The position numbers and the translations under genes are program-made. Below are positions 13,835-22,052 of a DNA stretch of 30,513 nt, piece after piece (the first letter of the stretch is position 1; every line of letters begins with the position of its first letter). The stretch spans positions 1 to 30,513 of the forward strand of contig CALAYL010000034.1 of NCBI GenBank assembly GCA_937894725.1, in the 5' to 3' direction. The DNA is from an uncultured Bacteroidota bacterium (GTDB lineage: Bacteria > Bacteroidota > Bacteroidia > Chitinophagales > LD1). The notes below the pieces were generated by a model, which searched no databases, was not told the DNA's origin, and saw only the letters and a list, made by a program, of their open reading frames with translations.

Positions 13835-16732
13835 CTAATAGCCAAATACCTCTTCTAGCGATAGCATCTTGACTTCGCCTAGTTTTTTTAGTACGTCAAA
13901 ATCAATACTTTCTTTATCTCCTATAACAAGGTATGAAGGTTTGCGGCCGGTAATATTGGTATCAAAAAATGAACGTAAATCATTCATCGATTTTGTTTTG
14001 ACCACGTCATAAATCTCTTTACGCAAATCTACATTGACCGCCTTTCGCTCTGCTCTATCATATGCGTTAAAAACTCCTGGCCCTTTAATCCACTCACTTT
14101 CGATATTTTTGACAATAGCCATTTTGGCGCCATCAAACTGTTTTGGCACTTCAACCATAGTGCCTAGAAGCTCTTGCATTTTGCCCAAGGCGGTGGGTAA
14201 TTTGTCGGCTTGTGTACCTACATACGATACGAGATAATGTGATTCATCTGCATTTTCTGGCACACCCATTCTACTGCTTACAGCATATGCAAGTGCCATT
14301 TTTTCGCGCACTTCTTGAAACATGATAGACGACAATCCTGAACCATAGTAATCGTTATAAAGATTAATCATCGGCAACCAGGATCTATTGAATCGAGATG
14401 ATTTAGCTAACAAAATAACCTCTGCTTGCTTCATGTTATAATTACAAAAATAAACAGTGGGCTTGCCTAAAGAAAGTTCTGGAAATGATTTTGCAACAGG
14501 CCTGTCTGCGGCATAACCTAATTTTTCTACTTTTCTTTTTATCAAAACAAACGCATCATTTTCGGCCATTTGACCATAGTAGGTTATTCGATCTGGCATA
14601 GTAAGTGTGTTGGATATAGCTTCAATAAGCTGCGTAGGGTCGAGTCCGCTAAGCGTAGCTTCGCTAGGCGAATTTTTGAACGGATTGTCGGCTCCATATT
14701 TTACATAATTGAGCATCGCTTGTGTAAGAATCACCCCTTTGTTGAGTTTCGCATTTGCTCTTTGTTTTGCGATATCATCTATCATAGCAGCATACACTTT
14801 TTTGTCTGGCTCAAAAGATTTAAGCGCATCAAAAACGAGGTCGAGTGCTTTAGGCAAGTTTTCTTCTAAGCCCGAAAAAGAGAGAACAAATCGGTCGCGA
14901 CTAACATTCAATTTATAAGATACCCCAAGCTTATAAAGCATCACCTTGAGTTGATCTGCCGTGTATTTTTTTGTTCCCAAATAGCCTACATAATTTACTG
15001 CTGCACTTAGCAGTGGATTGTTATCTGTGCCTATGTTGTAAATAAAATTGAGCGAAACGAGTGGGGCATCTTCGTTTTTAATATAAAAAAACTGTCCGCT
15101 GTTTGGCAGTGCTGAGCGCTTCATATCTTTTTCGAAATCTAAAAACCGAGCTTGGATATCGCCCTGTCCTACCAAATCGAATGCGGCTTTAAAAGAAGAT
15201 GTAGAATCCTTATTGAGTTGTACGGGGGTTATCTTAGGTTTATCTACTTTGTGTCTGTTTGGCTCTCCTATTCGCTTATAGCATACGGCATAGTTGTCTT
15301 TAAAATACTTATTAGCAAAAGACACTACTTCCGCTTTAGTCACCTTAGCCATTTCATCTATTTCATTTACTCTGTCTTTCCATGGTATGTCTTTTACAAA
15401 AGCATCCATTAGGCTGTAAGCGCGAGACCTATTGTTTTCAACACTTTGAAGTTGATTTAGTTTAAGATTTGTAACGATAGCTTTGAGCATTTCGTCATCG
15501 AATTGTCCCTTTTTTATAGAATCAAGTTGCGCTAAAAGTTGCGCTTTTACGTCTTCAAGTGTTTGTCCTTTTTTAGGTTCGCCATACATTTTAAAAACGG
15601 AATAATCTTTCAATGCGCTAACATAGCTAGTGGCCGCTAACACTTTTTGTTTTTGAACTAGATTGAGCTCTAGCAAACCCGCAGCACCATTAGCAAGGAG
15701 CATATCTACTATCTTTGCCATAGCCGATTCTTTGGAATTGTCTCCATCAAATCTGAATCCGATATAAACGTGTTCTTTGGTAGGCCCTATTACTTCTGTT
15801 TCATGAATAGTTGTAATCGGTATAGGTTGTTTTTTTACAAAAGGAGCAACTTCCTTTTTGGCCCAAGCACCAAAATACTTCTCGATAATAGGTAAAGCAG
15901 TAGATGGATTGACATCTCCACTCAATATAATAGCGACATTGTTTGGTACATAATACGTATCAAAATAGCGATGAATATTGACCATAGAAGGGTTTTTAAG
16001 ATGCTCACCTAGTCCTATAGTCGTCTGTGTACCATAAGGGTGGTTGGGTATCAACATGCTATCGATAGCAAAGTTTGACCATCGAATATCATCATCTTGA
16101 TTGCGATTAAATTCCTCATAAACCGTTTCCAATTCGGTATGAAAAAGCCGAAGTACTAAGGTTGAAAACCGCTCTGCTTCTAGTTTAGCCCATTTTTCAA
16201 TAGCGGTATTCGGTATGTCATTTACATATACCGTCATATCATTGCTCGTAAAAGCATTGGTACCGCTAGCCCCTATAGAGGCTACCATTTTGTCATACTC
16301 GCTAGGTATAGCCAGTTTAGACGCCAAAAAACTCAATGAATCTATCTTGGCATAAATCGCCTTTTTCTTTTCTTCGATTTTTTCATTTTTATGTTGCTCA
16401 TACAAATCGGAGATTTGCGCCAACAGCTTTTGCTCATCTTTCCAATCGAGTGTGCCATATTGGTGTGTACCTTTAAACATCATGTGTTCGAGGTAGTGTG
16501 CAAGTCCTGTCGTCTCAGCTGGATCAAACTTGCTACCTGCCTTTACGGCTATCATCGTTTGCAAACGAGGAGTGTTGCTATTGGGTGAAAAGATGACTTT
16601 TAGTCCATTAGACAAAGTGAATTCGCTTACTTTGTAAGGGTCATTTGGCAAGGGGGTAGATTGCGCAGAAATTGTGGATACCATAGTGAAGAAAAAAATA
16701 TTTATTAGTAGTAATTTAGATAAGTTTGCCAT
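13835..16732 (-). CDS. Insulinase-like M16 family zinc peptidase, exported
   Basis: The 965-residue protein starts with a signal peptide (KLLLINIFFFTMVSTISAQS). Two M16 modules follow. The N-terminal module has the inverted zinc motif HYLEH (His79, Glu82, His83), and the third ligand is probably a Glu in ETVYEEFNR around residue 206. NAFTSNDMTVY is also typical. The C-terminal module (from about residue 510) lacks HxxEH and has the R/Y-type region expected of the inactive half, so one chain makes a full clam-shell chamber. It probably degrades peptides in the periplasm. I chose the ATG at 16732: the one at 16792 would leave only 14 bp to the divergent gene and bury the signal peptide behind 20 extra residues. 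Confidence 0.9.
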   Translation of the reverse strand: MANLSKLLLINIFFFTMVSTISAQSTPLPNDPYKVSEFTLSNGLKVIFSPNSNTPRLQTMIAVKAGSKFDPAETTGLAHYLEHMMFKGTHQYGTLDWKDEQKLLAQISDLYEQHKNEKIEEKKKAIYAKIDSLSFLASKLAIPSEYDKMVASIGASGTNAFTSNDMTVYVNDIPNTAIEKWAKLEAERFSTLVLRLFHTELETVYEEFNRNQDDDIRWSNFAIDSMLIPNHPYGTQTTIGLGEHLKNPSMVNIHRYFDTYYVPNNVAIILSGDVNPSTALPIIEKYFGAWAKKEVAPFVKKQPIPITTIHETEVIGPTKEHVYIGFRFDGDNSKESAMAKIVDMLLANGAAGLLELNLVQKQKVLAATSYVSALKDYSVFKMYGEPKKGQTLEDVKAQLLAQLDSIKKGQFDDEMLKAIVTNLKLNQLQSVENNRSRAYSLMDAFVKDIPWKDRVNEIDEMAKVTKAEVVSFANKYFKDNYAVCYKRIGEPNRHKVDKPKITPVQLNKDSTSSFKAAFDLVGQGDIQARFLDFEKDMKRSALPNSGQFFYIKNEDAPLVSLNFIYNIGTDNNPLLSAAVNYVGYLGTKKYTADQLKVMLYKLGVSYKLNVSRDRFVLSFSGLEENLPKALDLVFDALKSFEPDKKVYAAMIDDIAKQRANAKLNKGVILTQAMLNYVKYGADNPFKNSPSEATLSGLDPTQLIEAISNTLTMPDRITYYGQMAENDAFVLIKRKVEKLGYAADRPVAKSFPELSLGKPTVYFCNYNMKQAEVILLAKSSRFNRSWLPMINLYNDYYGSGLSSIMFQEVREKMALAYAVSSRMGVPENADESHYLVSYVGTQADKLPTALGKMQELLGTMVEVPKQFDGAKMAIVKNIESEWIKGPGVFNAYDRAERKAVNVDLRKEIYDVVKTKSMNDLRSFFDTNITGRKPSYLVIGDKESIDFDVLKKLGEVKMLSLEEVFGY

Positions 16733-16739
16733 GCTGATG

Positions 16740-16761
16740 TATTGATGTTGTAATATCAATA
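16740..16761. promoter_or_regulatory. Inverted repeat in a divergent control region
   Basis: TATTGAT-N8-ATCAATA is a perfect 7-bp inverted repeat between the divergent M16 peptidase and PLP-enzyme genes. Its position, next to the peptidase start codon, suits an operator, but nothing else supports a specific regulator and the region is AT-rich. Confidence 0.3.
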
Positions 16762-16806
16762 GTAAAGTTTTAAATTTAATTTTTATAAACATTAGGAAAT
16801 ATTAAG

Positions 16807-18147
16807 ATGGAAGAGAAAGCTACTTATTTATCGAAAGATATAGTACCCATGGAGGCATTAAATGGGAGTTCGTTTTTATATAGAAATTGGATAGGAAAAT
16901 CACTCAAAGATAGATTTTCACCTTTTATCAATTACACTAACCTGATGAAAATAAATGGTGTTTTCCCGTTTGGAAGAACATTGATTTCTAAAGTAGGCAA
17001 CAAAATCAACGTAGGCAATACACATGCGGATGAAAACTTACAATGCATCAATTTTGGCTCACAAGACTATTTAGGACTCAGCCAACATCCTGATGTAATT
17101 CAAGCAGCAAAAGACACTATAGATGAATACGGACTTCACTCTGCTGGGTCGCCAGTTTTGTCTGGAAGAAATAGAATTTTCAATCAACTCGAAAAAAAAA
17201 TAGCAGAATATGTAGGTACTGATCAAGCACTTGCCTACACTGGAGGCTGGGCGGCCTGTTTTGGTGCAGTGGCAGGCATGGTATCGCACAAAGACGCTAT
17301 TGTGATGGATATGTTTGTGCATAACTCGCTTGACGTAGGTGCTAAGTATGCCACCGAAAAAGTGTATAAATTCAAGCACAATAATATCGAAGACTTAGAG
17401 AAAAAGTTGGTGTTTTGTAGAAACACAAACGACTCAAATGGCCTGTTTATTATTATCGAATCCTTATATTCGATGAACTCCGACAGCCCAGATTTGACGG
17501 CAGTTTTGGCTCTTGCAGAAAAATATGATGCCATTGTGTTTTTAGATATGGCACACGACTTTGGTAGCGATGGTGAAAATGGCAGAGGCTTGTTAGATGA
17601 AATTGATTTTGAAAGATTTAAAGAGCGAATTGTTGTTCTAGGCACATTTAGCAAAAACTTTGGCACTACAGGTGGTTTTATAGCAGGACCTTCATTTATC
17701 AGAACCCAACTCGAAGTTTTTTCACCTACATTTACATTTACCAACTCGCTGACTCCCATGCAATGCGGCATTGCGTTGAAATGTATGGAGATGGTATTTA
17801 GCCCAATAGGAGATGAGCTAAGAAAGACACTGCTACGAAAAGTGAATCTCGCCATTGACGAGTTTAATAAAAGAGGATTTACTACCAAAGGTAAACCAAG
17901 CGCTATCATTCCAGTACTTATTGGCGACTCAAGATTAGCTAGAATTTTATCGAGAGAAACAAACATAAAAGGCCTAGTAACTAATTTAGTTGAATTTCCT
18001 GCTGTGCCCAAAGATGGCTCTATTCTTCGTTTTCAAATGATGGCGACCATGCCAGATGAGCTAATCATCGAAGCCGCAGATATATTGTACGAAAGCATAT
18101 TAGTGTCTCAAACGATACTAATCGACTCGCAAATAAATTCACTTTAA
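16807..18147 (+). CDS. Alpha-oxoamine synthase-like PLP-dependent enzyme (SPT/BioF/KBL group)
   Basis: The 446-residue fold type I PLP enzyme resembles the alpha-oxoamine synthases, which join an amino acid to an acyl-CoA with loss of CO2. Seen are FGSQDYLGLSQHP (82-95), GSPVLSGR (114-121), AYTGGWAACFGA where the cofactor phosphate is held, IESLYSMNSDSPDL (217-230), Asp247 and His250 in LDMAHDFG, and the Schiff-base Lys283 in GTFSKNFGTTGG. About 70 residues precede the core, more than in BioF or Kbl and more like serine palmitoyltransferases. The substrate pair cannot be told from sequence; sphingolipid, biotin or a signalling or pigment amine are options. The gene stands alone, divergent from the M16 peptidase, and overlaps the convergent kinase gene by 4 bp. 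Confidence 0.8.
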   Translation: MEEKATYLSKDIVPMEALNGSSFLYRNWIGKSLKDRFSPFINYTNLMKINGVFPFGRTLISKVGNKINVGNTHADENLQCINFGSQDYLGLSQHPDVIQAAKDTIDEYGLHSAGSPVLSGRNRIFNQLEKKIAEYVGTDQALAYTGGWAACFGAVAGMVSHKDAIVMDMFVHNSLDVGAKYATEKVYKFKHNNIEDLEKKLVFCRNTNDSNGLFIIIESLYSMNSDSPDLTAVLALAEKYDAIVFLDMAHDFGSDGENGRGLLDEIDFERFKERIVVLGTFSKNFGTTGGFIAGPSFIRTQLEVFSPTFTFTNSLTPMQCGIALKCMEMVFSPIGDELRKTLLRKVNLAIDEFNKRGFTTKGKPSAIIPVLIGDSRLARILSRETNIKGLVTNLVEFPAVPKDGSILRFQMMATMPDELIIEAADILYESILVSQTILIDSQINSL

Positions 18148-19742
18148 TTTTTTGTTTTAAACTTAACAAAAAACACAGAGCCCTTACCAGGTGTAGATTC
18201 TAGCCATATATCGCCTCCTAGTCTTAGCATTATTTTTTTGCAGATTGGCAGTCCGAGCCCTGTGCCGCTGTGTTCGCTTTTGCCATGCAATCGCTGGAAT
18301 GGCTCAAATACTTTTGACCAATAAATTGGGTCAATCCCAATACCATTGTCTGCGATACTATAAGTAGCTACATTCTTTTCGCGAGAAACCGCAATAACAA
18401 CTTGTGGCTTTTCAGCGTTGTTGTATTTTATGGCATTCAAAATGAGGTTTTGAAACACTTGTCGCAAGGAGTTTTTGTCTGCAAGGACTTCATAAAACTC
18501 TACTGGCTGCTTTATCTCCACATCTTTTTCTTGTATTATCATTTGCAGATCTACCACTATCTCATTCACTACACTCTCTACCGAAGTCGGCACATTTGGC
18601 AAAGTTATTTTGTCTGTTGTGGAATAGGTTAAAATATCCTTGATCAATGACTGTAAATTCTTAGCACTAGCGAGTGTGTAATTTATAAACTCATCCATCG
18701 ATGCATCGCCTATTTTTTGGAGTTTTGACTGTACTAGCTGAAGATAATTTGTAATCATCCTTAGTGGCTCCTGCATATCGTGAGAGGTAATGTAGGCAAA
18801 CATTTCAATCTCTTTATTTTTCAACTCTAACTCTTTGTTTTTCTCAAGCATATTCTGCTCATAATCTTTGTGATGCTGCGAACTCCTAGACTGGCTCAAA
18901 TAGCGCACAGGGATTTCATTGTCTATGTCTTCTTCAAATATTTTAACCACTGACTCAAGCCACAGATAACTGTTGTCTTTTTTTCGAAATCGAAACTGAA
19001 AGGTTTTATTGAACTCGTTCGGCTTGTAAACAGAAAAGAAGTTTTCTGCAAAAAACTTAACATCATCTGGGTGTAACCACTTAGTAGGACTTTGATACAT
19101 TAACTCTTCTGGTCTGTGGCCTGTGATATTCAACACAGACGGGCTTACAAACTCAAAATTTCCACCTTGAGAATGTGTGCAAATAAGATCTGCGCTATTT
19201 TCTGCTATAAGCCTGTAGCGAGTTTCACTTTCTTTCAATAAGGTTTCATTTTTAATCTTTCGCATCATGAGCAACACCAGCGCCACTGTAGCTACAAAGA
19301 AGGTCAACAAAAACTCTTCTTTCTGTCTGAAGTCACCTCCTATAAAGAGGATAATACCTACACACAAAATGTTTAATATGATGTTTATCCAAAAGGATGA
19401 CTTTTGTTCAAAAAACCAACTCGATACCAAAAAGAAAACAATGTACTGATAGGAATACTTACTTTCATATTGACTCAAGTAAATTATCAAAACATTGATG
19501 ATATTAAACTCTATAATAAATATATGCCCAAGTCGATATAACAAGTTTTTTGATTGGGTGAGAAAAGTGAGAAAGAATATAGTCACCCCTACCAAAAACT
19601 GCAAAATATTCGCCTCTGAAATATGCCGATTAAAAGCGAACTCACCTATCCCAAAAACCAAACATGCTATAGATCCAAAAAAGATGAGCAATTGAATAAT
19701 TACTTTTTCCGATAGCTTTATATTAAATCTTTGTATCAACAT
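18144..19742 (-). CDS. PAS domain sensor histidine kinase
   Basis: A 532-residue membrane histidine kinase. About six hydrophobic segments fill residues 13-160 (MASE-like sensor part). A PAS domain follows at about 172-285 (YRLIAENSADLICTH, then WLHPDDVKF). A short coiled coil leads to the HisKA domain with phospho-acceptor His321 in YITSHDMQEPLRM. The ATPase part has the N box (NAIKYN, Asn436), DNGIGID (465-471) and GTGLGLPICKKI (493-504). No receiver domain is fused and no response regulator gene is adjacent, so it is an orphan kinase. Its ATG lies 6 nt after the dnaX tau stop, so it is probably on the dnaX transcript. The signal is unknown. Confidence 0.9.
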   Translation of the reverse strand: MLIQRFNIKLSEKVIIQLLIFFGSIACLVFGIGEFAFNRHISEANILQFLVGVTIFFLTFLTQSKNLLYRLGHIFIIEFNIINVLIIYLSQYESKYSYQYIVFFLVSSWFFEQKSSFWINIILNILCVGIILFIGGDFRQKEEFLLTFFVATVALVLLMMRKIKNETLLKESETRYRLIAENSADLICTHSQGGNFEFVSPSVLNITGHRPEELMYQSPTKWLHPDDVKFFAENFFSVYKPNEFNKTFQFRFRKKDNSYLWLESVVKIFEEDIDNEIPVRYLSQSRSSQHHKDYEQNMLEKNKELELKNKEIEMFAYITSHDMQEPLRMITNYLQLVQSKLQKIGDASMDEFINYTLASAKNLQSLIKDILTYSTTDKITLPNVPTSVESVVNEIVVDLQMIIQEKDVEIKQPVEFYEVLADKNSLRQVFQNLILNAIKYNNAEKPQVVIAVSREKNVATYSIADNGIGIDPIYWSKVFEPFQRLHGKSEHSGTGLGLPICKKIMLRLGGDIWLESTPGKGSVFFVKFKTKN

Positions 19743-19748
19743 CTTGAC

Positions 19749-20351
19749 TTAATTATATTCAAAATCTAGACCCAACTCCTTTTGAAGTATGGCGATGTTT
19801 GGGTTTATCTCCACTAATCGCTTAAATCTATCTTGAGGAGTATAAAGCTTTGTTTTTTGTTGCTTCTCCTCGCCAGTTTTGATTATTATGATTTGTATCG
19901 GATCATCAAAATACTGCGCAAATTGCTGACTCAAAAAATCTGCATTCTCTTCAAAAACTTGTTGCTGATGCCCACTCTCAACGGCTAACAAAACCCTACC
20001 TTCGTCAAGCCTAGGTTGAAAAATACGCATCTGATTATACAAGCCTGGGCGCTTTTCGAGCTGTAATGGCATTATCGCTGTCCAGACTTCTAATAAAGTA
20101 GTAGAGGTAAGTAAACGTTTCACTACCGCAGCTTCTCTAGCTACATCGCTTTCGATAGGCTCAGCTACGGCTTCACCACCTTTCATATCTACTTGTTCAA
20201 ACTTTAGCACAGGGGGTGTACGTTTTACTGTGGATATTTGTTTCTTTTCTTGTGTAGCGATATTCGATTTTCCCCCAGCTATGATAGGAGGTAGATTAGG
20301 CAAAAGGCTTTGCCTATCTTCAAAAGGATCTAAACTTATGTGGTCGCTACT
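19749..20351 (-). CDS. dnaX: DnaX tau-specific C-terminal region, in the -1 frame
   Basis: These 200 codons continue DnaX in the -1 frame relative to 20336-21475, entered at the A10 tract (20351-20360). With one extra A in the mRNA, or a -1 ribosomal shift, the joined protein is about 575 residues, a usual size for Bacteroidota gamma/tau subunits. The end (LYTPQDRFKRLVEINPNIAILQKELGLDFEYN region) is like other Bacteroidota DnaX C-termini, so the frame has been kept as coding sequence. In tau this part binds the polymerase core and the DnaB helicase. The segment has no good start of its own. Whether it is expressed by slippage, by frameshifting, or is only a one-base assembly error cannot be decided here. 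Confidence 0.8.
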   Translation of the reverse strand, partial: SSDHISLDPFEDRQSLLPNLPPIIAGGKSNIATQEKKQISTVKRTPPVLKFEQVDMKGGEAVAEPIESDVAREAAVVKRLLTSTTLLEVWTAIMPLQLEKRPGLYNQMRIFQPRLDEGRVLLAVESGHQQQVFEENADFLSQQFAQYFDDPIQIIIIKTGEEKQQKTKLYTPQDRFKRLVEINPNIAILQKELGLDFEYN

Positions 20352-21475
20352 TTTTTTTTTGATGCATCTAGTGCATCTATCAGTTGATTTACAAAACACA
20401 TCCGCATAAGCGTAAGCTCTACTAGCAGGCGTTTGTTTTTTGCCATTTTGTATTGTACATCACATTGATTGCCAAATTGCAAGCAGCTCATCAAAAATGA
20501 GGAGGTGACAAGCTGCGCTTGTACGGCATATCGTTGCTTTAGATTTTCGCTTACCTCCATCAACTTTACCGTAGCGGCATCTTTCGAAAAAAGTAAATTT
20601 CTAAAATGCTCGCAAAGCCCTATTATCAGATCATCGCCCTCAAATCCCTTTTGTAGTATTTCATTAAAAAACTCCATCACTCGACTAAAATCCTGTACCA
20701 TCAACGCTTCGGTAAGTTGAAAGAAGTAATCAAAATCAAGTACATTCAAGTTTTCTAGTACAGAAGCATATGTCAAATGACCATTGGCAAAACTCACCAA
20801 ACGATCAAACATAGACAGTGCATCGCGCATACCACCATCACTCTTTTGTGCTATTACGTGCAGCGCATCCTCTTCCACTATTATATTTTCCTGCTCAGCA
20901 ATATGACGCAAGTGAGATACGATCCCCTCTATTGTCATTCGCTTGAAATCAAATATCTGACAACGACTCAAAATCGTAGGTAAAATCTTATGTTTTTCGG
21001 TAGTGGCCAATATAAATTTACAAAACGAAGGAGGCTCTTCTAGCGTTTTTAAAAACGCATTAAACGCTGCCGCAGAAAGCATATGCACCTCATCTATAAT
21101 ATAGATTTTGAACTTAGCCGACTGAGGTGGGAATCTCACCTGATCTACGAGCGCACGTATATCATCTACAGAATTGTTTGATGCCGCATCTAGCTCATAT
21201 ATATTAAATGATGCATTGGAATTAAATGCCACACAAGATGCACACTTATCACAGGCCTCTGCCTCTGGCGTAAGCTGCTCACAGTTTATCGTTTTAGCTA
21301 AGATACGTGCTGCTGTAGTTTTACCTACTCCCCTTGGGCCACAAAACAAAAAGGAATGCGCTAACTGTCCTGTACGAATCGCATTTTGGAGCGTATTGGA
21401 TATACTCTCCTGACCCACCATGTTCGAAAAACTGGTAGGGCGATATTTACGGGCAGAAACCACATAATTACTCAT
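20336..21475 (-). CDS. dnaX: DNA polymerase III gamma/tau subunit, N-terminal ATPase part (gamma-like product)
   Basis: The zero frame gives 379 residues holding the clamp-loader ATPase. Seen are the N-terminal YVVSARKYRPTSFSNMVGQ, Walker A GPRGVGKTT (46-54), four zinc-binding Cys (65, 75, 78, 81), the Walker B/DExH region IIDEVHML (128-131) and the sensor/arginine-finger SRC (160-162), then lid and collar helices. It loads the sliding clamp on DNA. The frame stops five codons after an A10 tract, just where the gamma form of other bacteria ends. The rest of the protein lies in the -1 frame (19749-20351). The ATG at 21475 begins exactly at the conserved N-terminus. Confidence 0.92.
   Translation of the reverse strand: MSNYVVSARKYRPTSFSNMVGQESISNTLQNAIRTGQLAHSFLFCGPRGVGKTTAARILAKTINCEQLTPEAEACDKCASCVAFNSNASFNIYELDAASNNSVDDIRALVDQVRFPPQSAKFKIYIIDEVHMLSAAAFNAFLKTLEEPPSFCKFILATTEKHKILPTILSRCQIFDFKRMTIEGIVSHLRHIAEQENIIVEEDALHVIAQKSDGGMRDALSMFDRLVSFANGHLTYASVLENLNVLDFDYFFQLTEALMVQDFSRVMEFFNEILQKGFEGDDLIIGLCEHFRNLLFSKDAATVKLMEVSENLKQRYAVQAQLVTSSFLMSCLQFGNQCDVQYKMAKNKRLLVELTLMRMCFVNQLIDALDASKKKVATT
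20351..20377 (-). other. dnaX slippery A10 tract with abutting upstream hairpin
   Basis: The mRNA-sense strand reads GATGCA-CTAGA-TGCATC, a perfect 6-bp stem with a 5-nt loop (20361-20377), directly followed by ten A residues (20351-20360) and GTAGCG. In the zero frame the codons are TCA AAA AAA AAA GTA and a stop follows five codons later. With nine A the next codon after the Lys codons is TAG. With eleven A the frame opens into the tau region. The layout resembles the A9 transcriptional slippage site of Thermus dnaX and the A AAA AAG ribosomal frameshift site of E. coli dnaX. Confidence 0.65.
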
Positions 21476-21558
21476 TGCGCTAAAATATAAAATCTTACTT
21501 GGTTTTCATATTCTCTTAATTTTTTGTTATTTAGTACTCTGAATTAAAAACAAACAAC

Positions 21559-21741
21559 ATGAAAACATATTTTCTACTTACGCTATTTGTGGGAGCTACT
21601 TTGCTAAGTGCATGTACCAAAAAATACAGTTGCGACTGTAATGGCAACGTAGGTCCAATAACTTTTTACAAGCCAGGTACGGAAACTAGCGCTAAAGATA
21701 CTTGTGAAAAAGCAGGCTGCACATTTACTTCAAGAGATTAA
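21559..21741 (+). CDS. Small Cys-rich lipoprotein (60 aa)
   Basis: A 60-residue protein with a lipoprotein signal peptide ending in the lipobox LSAC (Cys19). The mature part is only about 42 residues and begins CTKKYSCDC, with two more Cys near the end (DTCEKAGC). This matches a common but uncharacterised Bacteroidota type: a lipid anchor, a short Cys-containing start, a Thr/Gly-rich middle and an Ala-Lys-x-x-Cys segment. It is probably in the periplasm or on the outer membrane. The next gene, 8 nt downstream, encodes a second such protein. Confidence 0.72.
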   Translation: MKTYFLLTLFVGATLLSACTKKYSCDCNGNVGPITFYKPGTETSAKDTCEKAGCTFTSRD

Positions 21742-21749
21742 TCTCTAAT

Positions 21750-22043
21750 ATGAAGCAATCCCTTTTCTCCTTTATGGTATTATTATTGTTTACGATAAGC
21801 GGTTGTAAAAAATGCTATGATTGTACGCTCAAATGTGGCACATGCACTAAAGCTGGTCAACAAACGTTGGCTGGTTGTGATGGAGATTCTCATCTCAATG
21901 GAGTAAAAGTAGATACCTGGCGAGTATATTGGGAAAGCCAAGGGTTTTCGTGCGTTTACAACAACCTTCCTGCCCAAGAGGCTTGCTCATCTGCGGCAAA
22001 AAAAACCTACGAAGATCAATCTTACACTTGTATCGCTAAGTAA
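21750..22043 (+). CDS. Small Cys-rich lipoprotein (97 aa)
   Basis: A 97-residue protein with a lipoprotein signal peptide ending in ISGC (Cys19). The mature chain is unusually rich in Cys (ten including the lipid-bearing one), starting CKKCYDCTLKCGTC and later showing GFSC, EAC and YTC. The Cys could pair in the periplasm or hold a metal. It shares its C-x-K-C-[YF]-x-C start with the lipoprotein at 27313. It lies 8 nt after the previous gene and 9 nt before the next, so the three are probably co-transcribed. Confidence 0.75.
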   Translation: MKQSLFSFMVLLLFTISGCKKCYDCTLKCGTCTKAGQQTLAGCDGDSHLNGVKVDTWRVYWESQGFSCVYNNLPAQEACSSAAKKTYEDQSYTCIAK

Positions 22044-22052
22044 TTATTTCAT

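Noticed and set aside
16733..16792. Longer start (ATG 16792) for the M16 peptidase
   Set aside because: It would put 20 extra residues before a good signal peptide and leave only 14 bp to the divergent gene.
17235..18011. 258-codon minus-strand ORF inside the PLP-enzyme gene
   Set aside because: The plus-strand frame has all catalytic motifs of the PLP family. The antisense frame shows no recognisable domain.
19749..20399. A separate gene starting with ATG at 20399 downstream of dnaX
   Set aside because: Its first residues are the dnaX sequence read in another frame and its end matches the DnaX C-terminus, so it is the tau region and not an independent gene.
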